64,000 nt of DNA, taken from positions 620,001 to 684,000 of the forward strand of contig NZ_CP159826.1 in assembly GCF_047729875.1 (NCBI RefSeq), read 5' to 3'. A model generated the notes under the pieces. The model made no database searches. It saw nothing but the letters and a program-made list of their open reading frames with translations, and was not told the origin of the DNA. Source of the stretch: Marimicrobium sp913061115 (GTDB lineage Bacteria; Pseudomonadota; Gammaproteobacteria; Pseudomonadales; Halieaceae). Below, one piece after another: positions 44,963 through 54,302 of the stretch (positions are counted from its first letter, which is position 1; each line of letters starts with the position of its first letter). A program made the position numbers and the translations under genes.

Positions 44963-45940
44963 TTAATTGGGTATACGAGCTGTCACAATAGCGCGGCGTG
45001 GCGCCGGATGCCCCTCAATTGATTTTTTTGAGTCCTCAGGGTCGAGAAAATTCGCCAGTGAATGGAACGTCATCCACTGTGTAGAGCGCTGCTCCTCCGT
45101 CGTGGTGTCACCGACGTCCACCAGTTGTGGGTCGACAAAACCGAGCTTATATAACCAGCTTAACAAAGTGTCACAGCTGGGCAGGAACCAGACATTGCCC
45201 ATGCGAGCGTAGCGACCTTCCGGTAACAGGGTATCTCCCAACTCACCCTCGATGACCAGCGTTTCCAGCACTAACTGCCCACCTGGGCGTAGGCAATCCT
45301 TAAGTTCTTGCAGGTGATCCAGTGGCGAACGTCGGTGGTAGAGAACGCCCATGGAAAAGACGGTATCGAAGGCTTGTAGTTTGGCTGGCACTTGTTCAAT
45401 GCCCATTGGCAGTAACCAGATATTGTCCTGCTGCAGGTATTTTTGTAGCGCCCAGAACTGCACTATAAACAGCGGGGTGGGGTCGATGCCTATGACCTCC
45501 TCTGCACCATCGCCCAGCATGCGCCAACAGTGATAGCCGCTGCCGCAGCCGACGTCCAGTACACGCCGTCCTTTCAGGGGGTCGATGTCCTCGCGCAGCC
45601 GATCCCATTTCCAGTCAGAGCGCCACTCTGTGTCGATGTGTATGTCGAAAAGTTCGAACGGACCTTTGCGCCAGGGGTGCAGTCTCTGCAGCGCGTCACG
45701 TAGCCGTGCCGACATGGGTTCGTCGAGAGGGAGGGCAGAGTTTGCACCCACTCGGGATGTGTCTAGGTGAATACTCTCTACCGGCAAGGGCGGCAGGTCC
45801 TGCAGCGCCTGCAACCATCGCGGCAGGTCGCCGTGGCGTTCCTGGCTTAGGCCATTGTCAATTTGCTGCTCAAGCACTTGTGCCCACCGGTCCAGCTCGC
45901 TATCGCGCCAGCGATCTATCAGGGGCTGATAATTTATCAT
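44963..45940 (-). CDS. cmoB: tRNA U34 carboxymethyltransferase CmoB
   Basis: Transfers a carboxymethyl group from carboxy-SAM to 5-hydroxyuridine-34, forming cmo5U in tRNAs. 325 residues; the Rossmann motif is RRVLDVGCGSGYHCWRML, with HPWRKGPFELFDIHIDTEWRSDWKWDR and MGVLYHRRSP as CmoB hallmarks. The start overlaps the cmoA stop by 4 nt, so the two are translationally coupled. Confidence 0.97.
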   Translation of the reverse strand: MINYQPLIDRWRDSELDRWAQVLEQQIDNGLSQERHGDLPRWLQALQDLPPLPVESIHLDTSRVGANSALPLDEPMSARLRDALQRLHPWRKGPFELFDIHIDTEWRSDWKWDRLREDIDPLKGRRVLDVGCGSGYHCWRMLGDGAEEVIGIDPTPLFIVQFWALQKYLQQDNIWLLPMGIEQVPAKLQAFDTVFSMGVLYHRRSPLDHLQELKDCLRPGGQLVLETLVIEGELGDTLLPEGRYARMGNVWFLPSCDTLLSWLYKLGFVDPQLVDVGDTTTEEQRSTQWMTFHSLANFLDPEDSKKSIEGHPAPRRAIVTARIPN

Positions 45941-46668
45941 TTAAGTGCGACGAGAGATGCAAAATTGAAGCACTGAAACCAGACGTCGCAGCTGCTGAAG
46001 CCGGCAGCGTTAATGCGTTGTTTGTGCAGATTAAGCGTCTCTGGTAGCAGCACAGTCTCCAGCGCATTGCGCTTGCCTGCAACTTCCAGATCACTGTAGC
46101 CGTTGGCGCGTTTGAACTGATGATGTAGTTCGATATTGAGCTCATCCAGGTACGGATCTTCGAAGGTGACTTTCTCTGATAGCACCATAATCCCTCCGGG
46201 CTGCAACCCTCGATAGATGCCTTCGATCACCTCGTCGCGCAACGCTCTGGGGATAAATTGCAGGGTGAAGTTGAGCACTACCACTGAGGCGTTCTGGATG
46301 ACTACATCCTGTAAATCGGCGCAGGTCAGGTCAATGGGGGTGTCATGGGTATCGGTATCAATGATGCTTTTGCAGCGATCCAGCATGGCGGTAGAATTGT
46401 CCACGCTAATGATTTTACAGTTCGGCTGCAGGATATTTTGACGCATCGCCAAGGTCGACGCGCCCAGAGAGCAACCTAGATCATACAGTGAGCTTTCGGC
46501 AGTGGCGTACTTTCCCGCGAGCAGCCCGGTCATAGCCACAATGGTGGAGTAGCCGGGTACAGAGCGTTTGATCATGTCCGGGAATACGCGAGCGACGCTC
46601 TCATCGAACGCAAATAGGCCGTGTTCGGACAGCGGGTCGGCATAGAGTGAATCATGGTCTTCAGTCAC
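45937..46668 (-). CDS. cmoA: carboxy-SAM synthase CmoA
   Basis: Makes carboxy-S-adenosylmethionine from SAM and prephenate, the donor for CmoB. FDESVARVFPDMIKRSVPGYSTIVAMTG, VYDLGC-like YDLGCSLGASTLAMR, VVLNFTLQFI and VLSEKVTFED agree with the family. The GTG at 46668 gives 243 residues, near the family norm of about 247, and removes a hydrophobic 13-residue upstream extension that does not belong to CmoA. No strong Shine-Dalgarno is visible for any start. Confidence 0.95.
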   Translation of the reverse strand: MTEDHDSLYADPLSEHGLFAFDESVARVFPDMIKRSVPGYSTIVAMTGLLAGKYATAESSLYDLGCSLGASTLAMRQNILQPNCKIISVDNSTAMLDRCKSIIDTDTHDTPIDLTCADLQDVVIQNASVVVLNFTLQFIPRALRDEVIEGIYRGLQPGGIMVLSEKVTFEDPYLDELNIELHHQFKRANGYSDLEVAGKRNALETVLLPETLNLHKQRINAAGFSSCDVWFQCFNFASLVALK

Positions 46669-46860
46669 AAATAATGCCAGCGCCGAAAATAGGTAAAATG
46701 TATACACGATGGATCTAAGTTATAATTCTAGCATGAATTAAAAGCCGGGGTGAATTCTGTAAGTCATGTCGACGTGGCAAGTGTTGGGCTATAATATTCT
46801 GGTCGTCTAGCCGGTCCGGAGACCGCGGTCGAAACAGATGTAAATCACTAGGGAATCCTC

Positions 46861-48048
46861 ATGCTGCAAGACCTCCAACCATTGCCCGTCGATCCAATTC
46901 TTGGTCTGGCGGCCGCTTGCCGAGCAGACTCTAATCCTAATAAGGTTGATCTGACCGTTGGCATTTACATGGACGACCAGGGCGTATGTCCGGTGTTCGA
47001 AGCTGTGAAGCAGGCTCAGCGCAGGCTTGAGGCAGAGGAGGTCACCAAAGCATATCTGCCTCCTGCTGGTGATGAAAATTTCAATCTTGGCATACAGCGC
47101 CTGACGCTGGGCGAGGCTAGTGCCGCGCTTGCCGAAAATCGCGTCAGCAGCATACAGACTCCCGGTGGGTGTGGCGCCTTGCGCATAGGTGCTGAGATTG
47201 TCCATGCGGCGGCACCCGGCGCACGAGTATGGCTGTCTGATCCCACTTGGCCGGTACATATACCGCTGCTGGGAAGTGTCGGCCTCGAGTTTCAGACCTA
47301 TCGATATTATGATCCTGAGACACACGGCGTCAACTTTGACAGCATGGTGCAGGACCTAAAAGAAGCTGTGGTAGGAGATGTAGTGCTGCTGCAAGGGTGT
47401 TGCCACAATCCTTGTGGCGCTGATCTGTCTTTGTCTCAATGGGCCGTCATTGCTGATATGGCCGAGCAACAGGGTTTTACCCCGTTTGTCGATTTCGCTT
47501 ACCAGGGGTTCGGGGATGGTCTGGAACAGGATGCTGCGGGTTTACGCTTGCTGGTAGCACGCCTGCCAGAGGTGATTATCGCTACGTCCTGCTCCAAGAA
47601 TCTGGGGCTTTACCGTGAGCGCACTGGCGCGACTATTTTTGTTTGTCGCGACCCCGCCAACGCCCGCGCAGTCATTAGCCAGGCTCAGGTGGCGGCGCGG
47701 CGGATCTATTCCATGCCGCCGGCACACGGCGCCCTATTGGCAGGCCGCATTTTGACGAATGATCATCTGGGTGGTATCTGGCGTGCGGAGTTGGAGGTTA
47801 TGTGCCAGCGTATCAATAGTCTGCGCAGTATCTTGCGGGAGGCGTTGGAAGTCCGCTGCGGTGGAGATTATAGTTTTATTGAGAGGGAAAAAGGTATGTT
47901 CTCTTTTCTCGGTCTGAGTGCCGTGCAGGCGCAGCGCCTGCGGCAGGATTACGGAGTGTATATGCTCGATTCCTCACGTATCAATGTGGCGGGCGTGAAT
48001 ACTCGGAACATCGATTATCTTGCGGAGTCAGTGTCGAAAGTACTCTAG
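46861..48048 (+). CDS. tyrB: aromatic-amino-acid / aspartate aminotransferase
   Basis: 395-residue class I aminotransferase of the AspC/TyrB type. VDLTVGIYMDDQGVCPVFEAVK, AYLPPAGDENF and the PLP lysine motif SCSKNLGLYRERTGA are typical. AspC and TyrB cannot be separated safely by eye, so substrate range is not asserted; the gene symbol is provisional. It ends tail-to-tail with the phosphoribosyltransferase gene, sharing the palindrome CTAG as both stop codons. Confidence 0.88.
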   Translation: MLQDLQPLPVDPILGLAAACRADSNPNKVDLTVGIYMDDQGVCPVFEAVKQAQRRLEAEEVTKAYLPPAGDENFNLGIQRLTLGEASAALAENRVSSIQTPGGCGALRIGAEIVHAAAPGARVWLSDPTWPVHIPLLGSVGLEFQTYRYYDPETHGVNFDSMVQDLKEAVVGDVVLLQGCCHNPCGADLSLSQWAVIADMAEQQGFTPFVDFAYQGFGDGLEQDAAGLRLLVARLPEVIIATSCSKNLGLYRERTGATIFVCRDPANARAVISQAQVAARRIYSMPPAHGALLAGRILTNDHLGGIWRAELEVMCQRINSLRSILREALEVRCGGDYSFIEREKGMFSFLGLSAVQAQRLRQDYGVYMLDSSRINVAGVNTRNIDYLAESVSKVL

Positions 48049-48785
48049 CCCGCGGCAAACACTTCTTCGAGATAATAATCGGTCAGCGCCTGCGGGTAGC
48101 CAATAATATCGACTAGTCGACGACGACATTCGGCAAGGTTTGCGCCCCGGCTTTTCCATATAGGTACGCGCTTCACCATGGTCTCAACGTATTCCCGCGG
48201 GGTGATGATCCAGGTGTCTTGTTGTAGTTCACCAAAAAAAAAGTCTACCGGACAGGCACTCATTGCCATGGGTTTCATATAGAGCGCGAGAGTCAATATT
48301 TTTTTCGCCCCCTTCTCTGCCAGATACTGGATGAGGAATTCCATGGTGCCGCCGCGATCGCCTAAGTCATCAATGATGAGCACAGTTTCGTCGAGAATCG
48401 GTATTGAAATGTCCTGCTGTACCTGCGGATTTTCGTGGCGCTCATTGGGGCCTTTATAAAGCGATATGCCAATGGTGCCAAACTCTATCGATGGTGTTCC
48501 CTGAGGTCGGCCCTTGCCTAAGTGATCGTGGAGGAGTATGCCCGGTAGCATGCCGCCCATGGTGGCCATCAGTGCGCGTGTTATAGGTGCTCCGTCCGGC
48601 GATTGTTCCTGCTGATACTGATGCACTTGTTGTGACAATGCGAATACGGCCATGGCCTCAACGGCATCCGGGATAAGCAAAAAGGAGAGTTCATCATCGG
48701 GGATGGCGATACCCTCCGGTGCTTTCCAGAAATCGATATCGATTTCACTAGCCGAGCAGTGAACCTGTTGCTGGTATGTGCTCAT
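48045..48785 (-). CDS. phosphoribosyltransferase-family protein
   Basis: 246-residue protein with a type I PRPP-binding motif VLIIDDLGDRGGT at about residue 140. The preceding region (ITRALMATMGGMLPGILLHDHLGKG) and the tail (WIITPREYVETMVKRVPIWKS) fit a hypoxanthine/xanthine phosphoribosyltransferase-like protein, but no base-specificity can be assigned. The ATG at 48785 gives the family-like start. It lies downstream of uup on the same strand after a 76-bp gap. Confidence 0.78.
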   Translation of the reverse strand: MSTYQQQVHCSASEIDIDFWKAPEGIAIPDDELSFLLIPDAVEAMAVFALSQQVHQYQQEQSPDGAPITRALMATMGGMLPGILLHDHLGKGRPQGTPSIEFGTIGISLYKGPNERHENPQVQQDISIPILDETVLIIDDLGDRGGTMEFLIQYLAEKGAKKILTLALYMKPMAMSACPVDFFFGELQQDTWIITPREYVETMVKRVPIWKSRGANLAECRRRLVDIIGYPQALTDYYLEEVFAAG

Positions 48786-48861
48786 GACGTCTCCGCTGAC
48801 AGTGCCCGCGCTATTGTAACGACAATCTGGCACCACCGCATGGCCTTTGAGACTAAGCTGA

Positions 48862-50745
48862 TCAACCTTCCAGCTCTTCCCAGCGCGCAAAGGTCATTTC
48901 CATTTCGGACTCTACCGTCGCTAATTCGCCTAGTACCTTCTGAATCTGATCCTGATCGCCCTGGTAAAAACCGGACTGGGAAATGGTGTCCTCAAGGGCC
49001 TGTTGACGCTGTTCCAAGCTTTCTATTGCGCCGGGCAAGCTGTCCCGTTCCCGTTGGTCCTTGTAGGAGAGTTTAGATTTTTTCGCGGACCCAGTGGTTA
49101 AATCTTTACCCGCTCTGGGCGCAGTGGATGCCGGTGTCGCCTTTTCCGTACGGTCTTGAAGTTTCCCTCCCCGCGCGTCCCAATCGCTGTAGCCACCTGC
49201 ATGCTCGCTAACGACACCATCGCCTTCGAGCACGAGTAGACTGGTGACCACGTTGTCCATAAAATCTCGGTCGTGGCTGACCAGCAGCACGGTTCCATTG
49301 AAGGTGAGTAGTATCTCTTCCAAAAGCTCCAGTGTTTCGATGTCTAGGTCGTTAGTGGGTTCATCGAGTACCAGTAGATTAGCGGGTTTGCTAAATAGTT
49401 TGGCTAAGATGGCCCGATTCTGCTCCCCTCCAGAAAGGGCCTTCACCGGAGTACGCACACGCTCGGGGCTAAAGAGAAAATCGCCCAGGTAGGAAATCGC
49501 ATGGCGTCGCTTACCATTGATTTCGATAAAATCTTGGCCACCGCAGACGTTATCGATCAGATTTTTCTGTGGATCCAGTTGGCCTCTGAGTTGATCGGAG
49601 TAAGCGACTTCCAGCTTGCTGCCGAAATGAATTTTTCCAGCGTCTGGTTGCAGTTGCCCCAGCAGGATCTTCACCAGGGTGGACTTACCGGCACCGTTAG
49701 GTCCGACGATTCCCACACGGTCTCCCCTCTGGATAATGGTGGAGACATCCTTCAGCACGCACAGGTCGCCGAAGTGCTTGTCCACGTGCTTTAGTTCCGC
49801 CACAATCTTTCCGGATTTGCCTGATCCTTCTACAGCAAAGGTAGCGCTGCCTGTGCGCTCGCGCCGACTCTGACGCTCATTACGCATGTCTTTGAGGGCG
49901 CGAACACGACCCTCGTTGCGGGTGCGCCGTGCTTTGATGCCTTGGCGAATCCAGACCTCTTCCTGTGCCAACTTCTTGTCAAATAAGTCGTTGGCTCGCT
50001 CCTCGGCCTGCAATTGGTGTTCCCTATGGCGCAGGAAGCCCTGATAGTCTCCGCGCCACTGAGTGAGATGTCCTCGGTCGAGCTCAGCGATACTGTTGGC
50101 TACGTTTTGCAGGAATCGTCGATCGTGGGTAATGAGGATGATGGCACCCTGGAAATTCGCCAGTTGTTCCTCTAACCAGCGTATAGCAGGAATATCCAGG
50201 TGATTCGTCGGTTCATCCAGCAGCAATATATCTGGTTGGCTTACCAGTGCCTGCGCTAGGGCGACCCGCCGGCGCCAACCGCCAGAGAGTTCGCTCATGG
50301 TTGCCTCTGCGGGGAGTTGTAACTGACTAATGGTGGTCTCAACACGTTGTTGCAATGTCCAGCCATCGGCCGCTTCCAGCTGCTGTTGAACGCGTGCGAG
50401 GACATCCATATCTGCTGGAGGGTCAGCTTGTATAAGATGGTGATATTCGCTTAAGAGGCGGCCGGCTTCGGCAATTCCGGAGGCAACAGCATCATAAACC
50501 GAGAGCTGGTCTGCTTGGGGCAGGGTTTGCTGCAGGCGAGCAATACGTACTCCAGGTCGCACCCAGCACTCGCCGGAGTCCGATGTCAACTCTCCTGACA
50601 GTACTTTGAGCAAAGTGGTCTTGCCAGCACCATTACGGCCTAGCAGGCCCAGTTTTTCTCCCCGGTCGATAGTTAGGTTTATGTCATCCAATAGCACCTG
50701 CGTGCCGTATTGAAGGTGAACTGAGTCTAAGCTTAGAAGTGACAT
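48862..50745 (-). CDS. uup: ABC-F ATPase Uup
   Basis: Cytoplasmic twin-ABC protein of 627 residues acting on ribosomes and in tolerance to replication or transposon-excision problems. Both nucleotide domains are complete: GRNGAGKTTL with LSGGWRRRVALAQAL and LLLDEPTNHLD, then GPNGAGKSTL with LSGGEQNRAILAKL and LVLDEPTNDLD. A charged linker (about 240-300) joins them, and the C-terminal 90 residues are a coiled coil typical of Uup. The ATG at 50745 starts MSLLSLDSVHLQYG, the usual first strand. Confidence 0.94.
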   Translation of the reverse strand: MSLLSLDSVHLQYGTQVLLDDINLTIDRGEKLGLLGRNGAGKTTLLKVLSGELTSDSGECWVRPGVRIARLQQTLPQADQLSVYDAVASGIAEAGRLLSEYHHLIQADPPADMDVLARVQQQLEAADGWTLQQRVETTISQLQLPAEATMSELSGGWRRRVALAQALVSQPDILLLDEPTNHLDIPAIRWLEEQLANFQGAIILITHDRRFLQNVANSIAELDRGHLTQWRGDYQGFLRHREHQLQAEERANDLFDKKLAQEEVWIRQGIKARRTRNEGRVRALKDMRNERQSRRERTGSATFAVEGSGKSGKIVAELKHVDKHFGDLCVLKDVSTIIQRGDRVGIVGPNGAGKSTLVKILLGQLQPDAGKIHFGSKLEVAYSDQLRGQLDPQKNLIDNVCGGQDFIEINGKRRHAISYLGDFLFSPERVRTPVKALSGGEQNRAILAKLFSKPANLLVLDEPTNDLDIETLELLEEILLTFNGTVLLVSHDRDFMDNVVTSLLVLEGDGVVSEHAGGYSDWDARGGKLQDRTEKATPASTAPRAGKDLTTGSAKKSKLSYKDQRERDSLPGAIESLEQRQQALEDTISQSGFYQGDQDQIQKVLGELATVESEMEMTFARWEELEG

Positions 50746-51010
50746 GGGTAACCGCAGTGAGTGTATGGGTGCGCATTCTACGACAGCAATGCACACGCTG
50801 GCCACATTCGGGTAACGGGTATAAAATGCCTTGGCGGTTTACAGCATAGAAAAATGGCTCTTAATGGCCTAAATTCGTTGTTCAGACAATATATATTGAG
50901 ATTATTCACATTGGCACAGAGTCTTACTTTCATTAGCGAAAACCTGTTGGTCCCTAAAAAGGGATTGATGGCCCCGTGAAGGATGACCGAGGGAGCTTCC
51001 AGTAAAAACC

Positions 51011-52048
51011 ATGAGTAACATTGACCAAATACGTTATGACCGACAGGTAGCGCAGTGGCTGGCTTTGTGTGCCGTAGTTATATTCGGCATGATTATGCTG
51101 GGTGGAATTACCAGGCTCACACATTCGGGGCTGTCGATGGTTGAGTGGAAGCCTCTGGTCGGCGCTATTCCCCCGTTGACGGAGCAGGACTGGCTGCAGG
51201 AATTTGATAAGTACAAGCAGTTCCCTGAATATCAAAAAATCAACACTGGCATGAGTCTTGACGGATTCAAATCCATTTTTATGTATGAGTATCTGCATCG
51301 TCTATTGGGACGTGTGATTGGTATTTTATTTGCATTGCCGATGCTTTATTTTTTCTTACGCGGGCGCGTGAGGCCGGGACTTGCGCCAAGCCTGGTGGCC
51401 TTGCTCTTTATGGGAGGACTACAGGGATTTTTGGGTTGGTACATGGTGAAGAGCGGCCTGGTCGATAACCCACGCGTCAGCCAATACCGTCTCACAGCGC
51501 ATCTGGGCGTTGCCGTAGCTATTTATGCTTATATGTTGTGGCTCGTGTTTAGCTTGTTGTTTACAAAGGGAGCTACTCGAGAGAAAAGACACAACAACAA
51601 CGCGCGATGGACCCTAGTGCTGGTGGCTCTGGTGTATCTGATGATTCTATCGGGGGGTCTGGTGGCCGGCACTCGCGCTGGTCTGGCTTACTCTACTTGG
51701 CCATTAATGGGCACTTCTTTTATCCCACCTGGACTGTATGCGTCTGCACCACCATGGCTTGCGATATTTGAGGACATTACTACCATACAATTTAATCACC
51801 GCATGCTTGCTTATGTGCTGTTCGTCTTGCTGAATGCGTTTGCCGTGATAGTTTATCGAAGCTCGCCAAAGGGGTATGGAAAACTTGGTGCAGTCTTATT
51901 GATGGCGGCGTTGTGGATGCAGATGATTCTGGGTATTAGTACATTGTTATTGCATGTGCCGGTTTCTCTCGCGACTGCGCACCAGGGTGGTGCGGTATTG
52001 CTGCTGACGGCTACGGTGTTCCTTAGTCATGTGCAGCTGCGTCAATAA
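51011..52048 (+). CDS. ctaA: heme A synthase (COX15/CtaA)
   Basis: Membrane enzyme that oxidises heme O to heme A for aa3-type cytochrome oxidase. 345 residues with about eight helices. Signature histidine motifs are GGITRLTHSGLSMVEWKP, YEYLHRLLGR, RLTAHLGVA, IQFNHRMLAY and ATAHQGGA, with WPLMG in the second half. This is the COX15-like type of about 350 residues. The rest of the oxidase cluster is not in the window. It is divergent from uup. Confidence 0.95.
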   Translation: MSNIDQIRYDRQVAQWLALCAVVIFGMIMLGGITRLTHSGLSMVEWKPLVGAIPPLTEQDWLQEFDKYKQFPEYQKINTGMSLDGFKSIFMYEYLHRLLGRVIGILFALPMLYFFLRGRVRPGLAPSLVALLFMGGLQGFLGWYMVKSGLVDNPRVSQYRLTAHLGVAVAIYAYMLWLVFSLLFTKGATREKRHNNNARWTLVLVALVYLMILSGGLVAGTRAGLAYSTWPLMGTSFIPPGLYASAPPWLAIFEDITTIQFNHRMLAYVLFVLLNAFAVIVYRSSPKGYGKLGAVLLMAALWMQMILGISTLLLHVPVSLATAHQGGAVLLLTATVFLSHVQLRQ

Positions 52049-52100
52049 CAGCCTGTAAAGTACTCTTGTTGGTCGTTTTTCTGGACACACGCTGTCGTTG

Positions 52101-52769
52101 CTACAACGAGAGTGCACAGATTCGGCTGATATGGCTGTAAGGAAGTCCTGATTCTTCATGCCATACGTTGAAGGTGTTCTGTATAAGCCCCAGCTCGCGC
52201 TTGCTGCTAGGATTGTTGCCAATATCGAGACCACTGCGTTGCAGGCAGCGAACGACATCACCGGTGATGATAAAGGTGTCTTTTCCCATATTGCGCAAGA
52301 CGCGCTGCCCGGTCATGCCACCTAGTCGACTGCCACGCTTTTTCATCGCGGCGAACAGTCCAATCAAATCATGTGTGGGCCACCTGCTGATAAATTTTCC
52401 AACGCTACCGTGCTCTTGAGTGATATCCAGTATGAACTGAGCGTTGGCCTGGACTCCCAGTACTTTCTGGCGGTTGCGAATGATGCGCGGGTTCTGCGCG
52501 AAGCGGTCGATCTGGTCCGGGCTGAGCATGACAATTTTATCTGGCGGGAAACCAAAGAATACTTCCTCAAAACCATCCCATTTGTGATCAACGACGCGCC
52601 ATACAAAGCCCGCCTGAAAGACGCAGCGGGTCATCTGCGCAAGCCAGCGGTTATCCTGAGTTTGTGCCAGTGCCCGAGTGCTGCGCACCGTGGGCATCAT
52701 CTCTTCCAGACGGAGCTGTCCCCCTTGGTGGTCACGAGCGCGTTGAATAATGTGTTCGAAGCGTTTCAA
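52101..52769 (-). CDS. divergent DNA-3-methyladenine glycosylase I (Tag)-family protein
   Basis: 222-residue protein aligned with the Tag family through QAGFVWRVVDHKWDGFEEVFFGF, NPRIIRNRQKVLGVQANAQFI and MKKRGSRLGG. The N-terminal Cys and the C-terminal His/Cys that bind zinc in E. coli Tag are not present, and the C-terminal region (DTFIITGDVVRCLQRSGLD) differs. It is therefore a subgroup whose glycosylase activity should not be assumed. It converges on ctaA with 52 bp between stops. Confidence 0.75.
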   Translation of the reverse strand: MKRFEHIIQRARDHQGGQLRLEEMMPTVRSTRALAQTQDNRWLAQMTRCVFQAGFVWRVVDHKWDGFEEVFFGFPPDKIVMLSPDQIDRFAQNPRIIRNRQKVLGVQANAQFILDITQEHGSVGKFISRWPTHDLIGLFAAMKKRGSRLGGMTGQRVLRNMGKDTFIITGDVVRCLQRSGLDIGNNPSSKRELGLIQNTFNVWHEESGLPYSHISRICALSL

Positions 52770-52842
52770 TTACGTATTGCCTTGGCTGTTATTACAAAAT
52801 AGCGGGTTGGCGTTTAATCCGCAGACAGGCCAGGAATAGGCA

Positions 52843-54090
52843 TCACCCGCTGTTGGTTTTTAACAGCAGTTGCTTAAATACGACCGCGTTGTGATCACTG
52901 GCATCACGTTCTGGCTCTTTCATTAGTTCCACATCAGGAAAGCGCTTGAACAGTTCCGAAATTGTTAGGTAGAGCTGGCGCTTGGCCAGGGCCGCACCGA
53001 TACAGAAGCGGGGCCCGTAGCCGAATAGCACATCCGGATCGAACACCCGCTCCACATCAAATTTTTCAGGATTTTCGTAGTAGTCTGGATTGTAATCCTT
53101 CAGGTGCGGCATCATCAGTACCATCACCCCTTTGCGCAACTGCTGGCCCATAAACTCCATGTCTTGCGGTGCATAACGCGCGAAACCCATTTTGGAGGAG
53201 AGACCCCAGCGATTGACCTCGCAGAACGCGTTAGCGAAACTGTCCGGCGTTGCAAGCGCTTTTGCGATCTGGTCCCGATCGTTTTTAAGTAGGGCATAAA
53301 CCGTCCACTGCTGGGCTACCAGAGTAGTATCTGCACCCGCGCCGATTAGAGCGAGAACAAGTGTGATGATGTCACCTTCCTCAAAACCTTCGTTCTCCGC
53401 TTCGATACGCAGCAGCGTACTGAGAAAATCATCTTGTACTGGCGCAGAGCGTCGCTCGTCGATAATTTTCTTGATAATGTCGATAGCTCGGTTGCTGTCC
53501 TGACGGGCACTTTCGCGTTGCTCATCGGAGATGGTGGGGTTCCACGTCTCGGTGAAGGTGACGATCACTTGCTTGATTTCCGGCCAGTATTTTTCAGGTA
53601 TTCCCACCATGCGCGTGATGGATATAAAAGGTATGTGGAAGGCGATTTTTTCGTTATAGTCGAAAACATCGGGCTCACCCAGTTCATCGAAAAGTTTTTT
53701 GATCTCGGGTTCAATTTTAGCTTGGATTTTGTCTACAACATTGCGAGAGAAAGCTGGAGCGGTGACGCGTCGCACTAGGCGATGATGGTCGGGGTCCGCA
53801 AGCAGGCTGTGTCCGATCAGGGCGCGCTCGAAGTTACTCCACTCGTCTTCAGGCGGCCTGCTTGGGGCGAACTCCCAATCATAAAAGTCAGAGGATAAAG
53901 GCTCTGTCTTCCAGCATGCCATGATGTCGTCCAGGCGGGTAATGATCCAGGCCTGCCAGGGCTCATACCAAACAAGTCGTCCGCGCTTCGCCAATTCTAG
54001 GCACTGCGTAATCGGATTTTCCATGTATTCTTGCGAATTAGGATTAAAAATATCTTCGATGGGCGGCAGGTTCTCGGCAGATGCGACCAT
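52843..54090 (-). CDS. cytochrome P450
   Basis: 415-residue soluble bacterial P450. Oxygen-binding I-helix ALIGAGADTTLVAQQ, ExxR region EVNRWGLSSKMGFARYA, and heme-thiolate FGYGPRFCIGAALAKRQL with the proximal cysteine are all visible. No redox partner gene is adjacent. The ATG at 54090 has GAGGAG 6 nt upstream and begins MVASAENLPP. The divergent promoter region contains a strong palindromic operator. The substrate is unknown; terpenoid or fatty-acid-like compounds are common for this layout. Confidence 0.93.
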   Translation of the reverse strand: MVASAENLPPIEDIFNPNSQEYMENPITQCLELAKRGRLVWYEPWQAWIITRLDDIMACWKTEPLSSDFYDWEFAPSRPPEDEWSNFERALIGHSLLADPDHHRLVRRVTAPAFSRNVVDKIQAKIEPEIKKLFDELGEPDVFDYNEKIAFHIPFISITRMVGIPEKYWPEIKQVIVTFTETWNPTISDEQRESARQDSNRAIDIIKKIIDERRSAPVQDDFLSTLLRIEAENEGFEEGDIITLVLALIGAGADTTLVAQQWTVYALLKNDRDQIAKALATPDSFANAFCEVNRWGLSSKMGFARYAPQDMEFMGQQLRKGVMVLMMPHLKDYNPDYYENPEKFDVERVFDPDVLFGYGPRFCIGAALAKRQLYLTISELFKRFPDVELMKEPERDASDHNAVVFKQLLLKTNSG

Positions 54091-54176
54091 GCTTGTCTCC
54101 TCATTGCAGGTGCGAGAGTTCACTATCCTGCGTGGCTAATGTATTGCTTGAGTGAATATTATCAAGTTATTTAAAA

Positions 54177-54192
54177 GTATACATCTGTATAC
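54177..54192. promoter_or_regulatory. palindromic operator between P450 and HAD genes
   Basis: GTATACA-TC-TGTATAC, two perfect 7-bp arms with a 2-bp spacer, 86 bp from the P450 start and 110 bp from the HAD start. Shape and size fit a TetR-type repressor site. It is not a LexA box because CTGT-N8-ACAG is absent. No regulator gene is adjacent, so the regulator is unknown. Confidence 0.5.
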
Positions 54193-54302
54193 CTTTCGGT
54201 TGTACTATTACTCGCGTTTGTTTGAATTTGAATTCAGATGAGAAAAATGGGGGCCAAACTGAGGTCCGAGAATGTATTTCAAGAAAATGGATATCGACGT
54301 CG

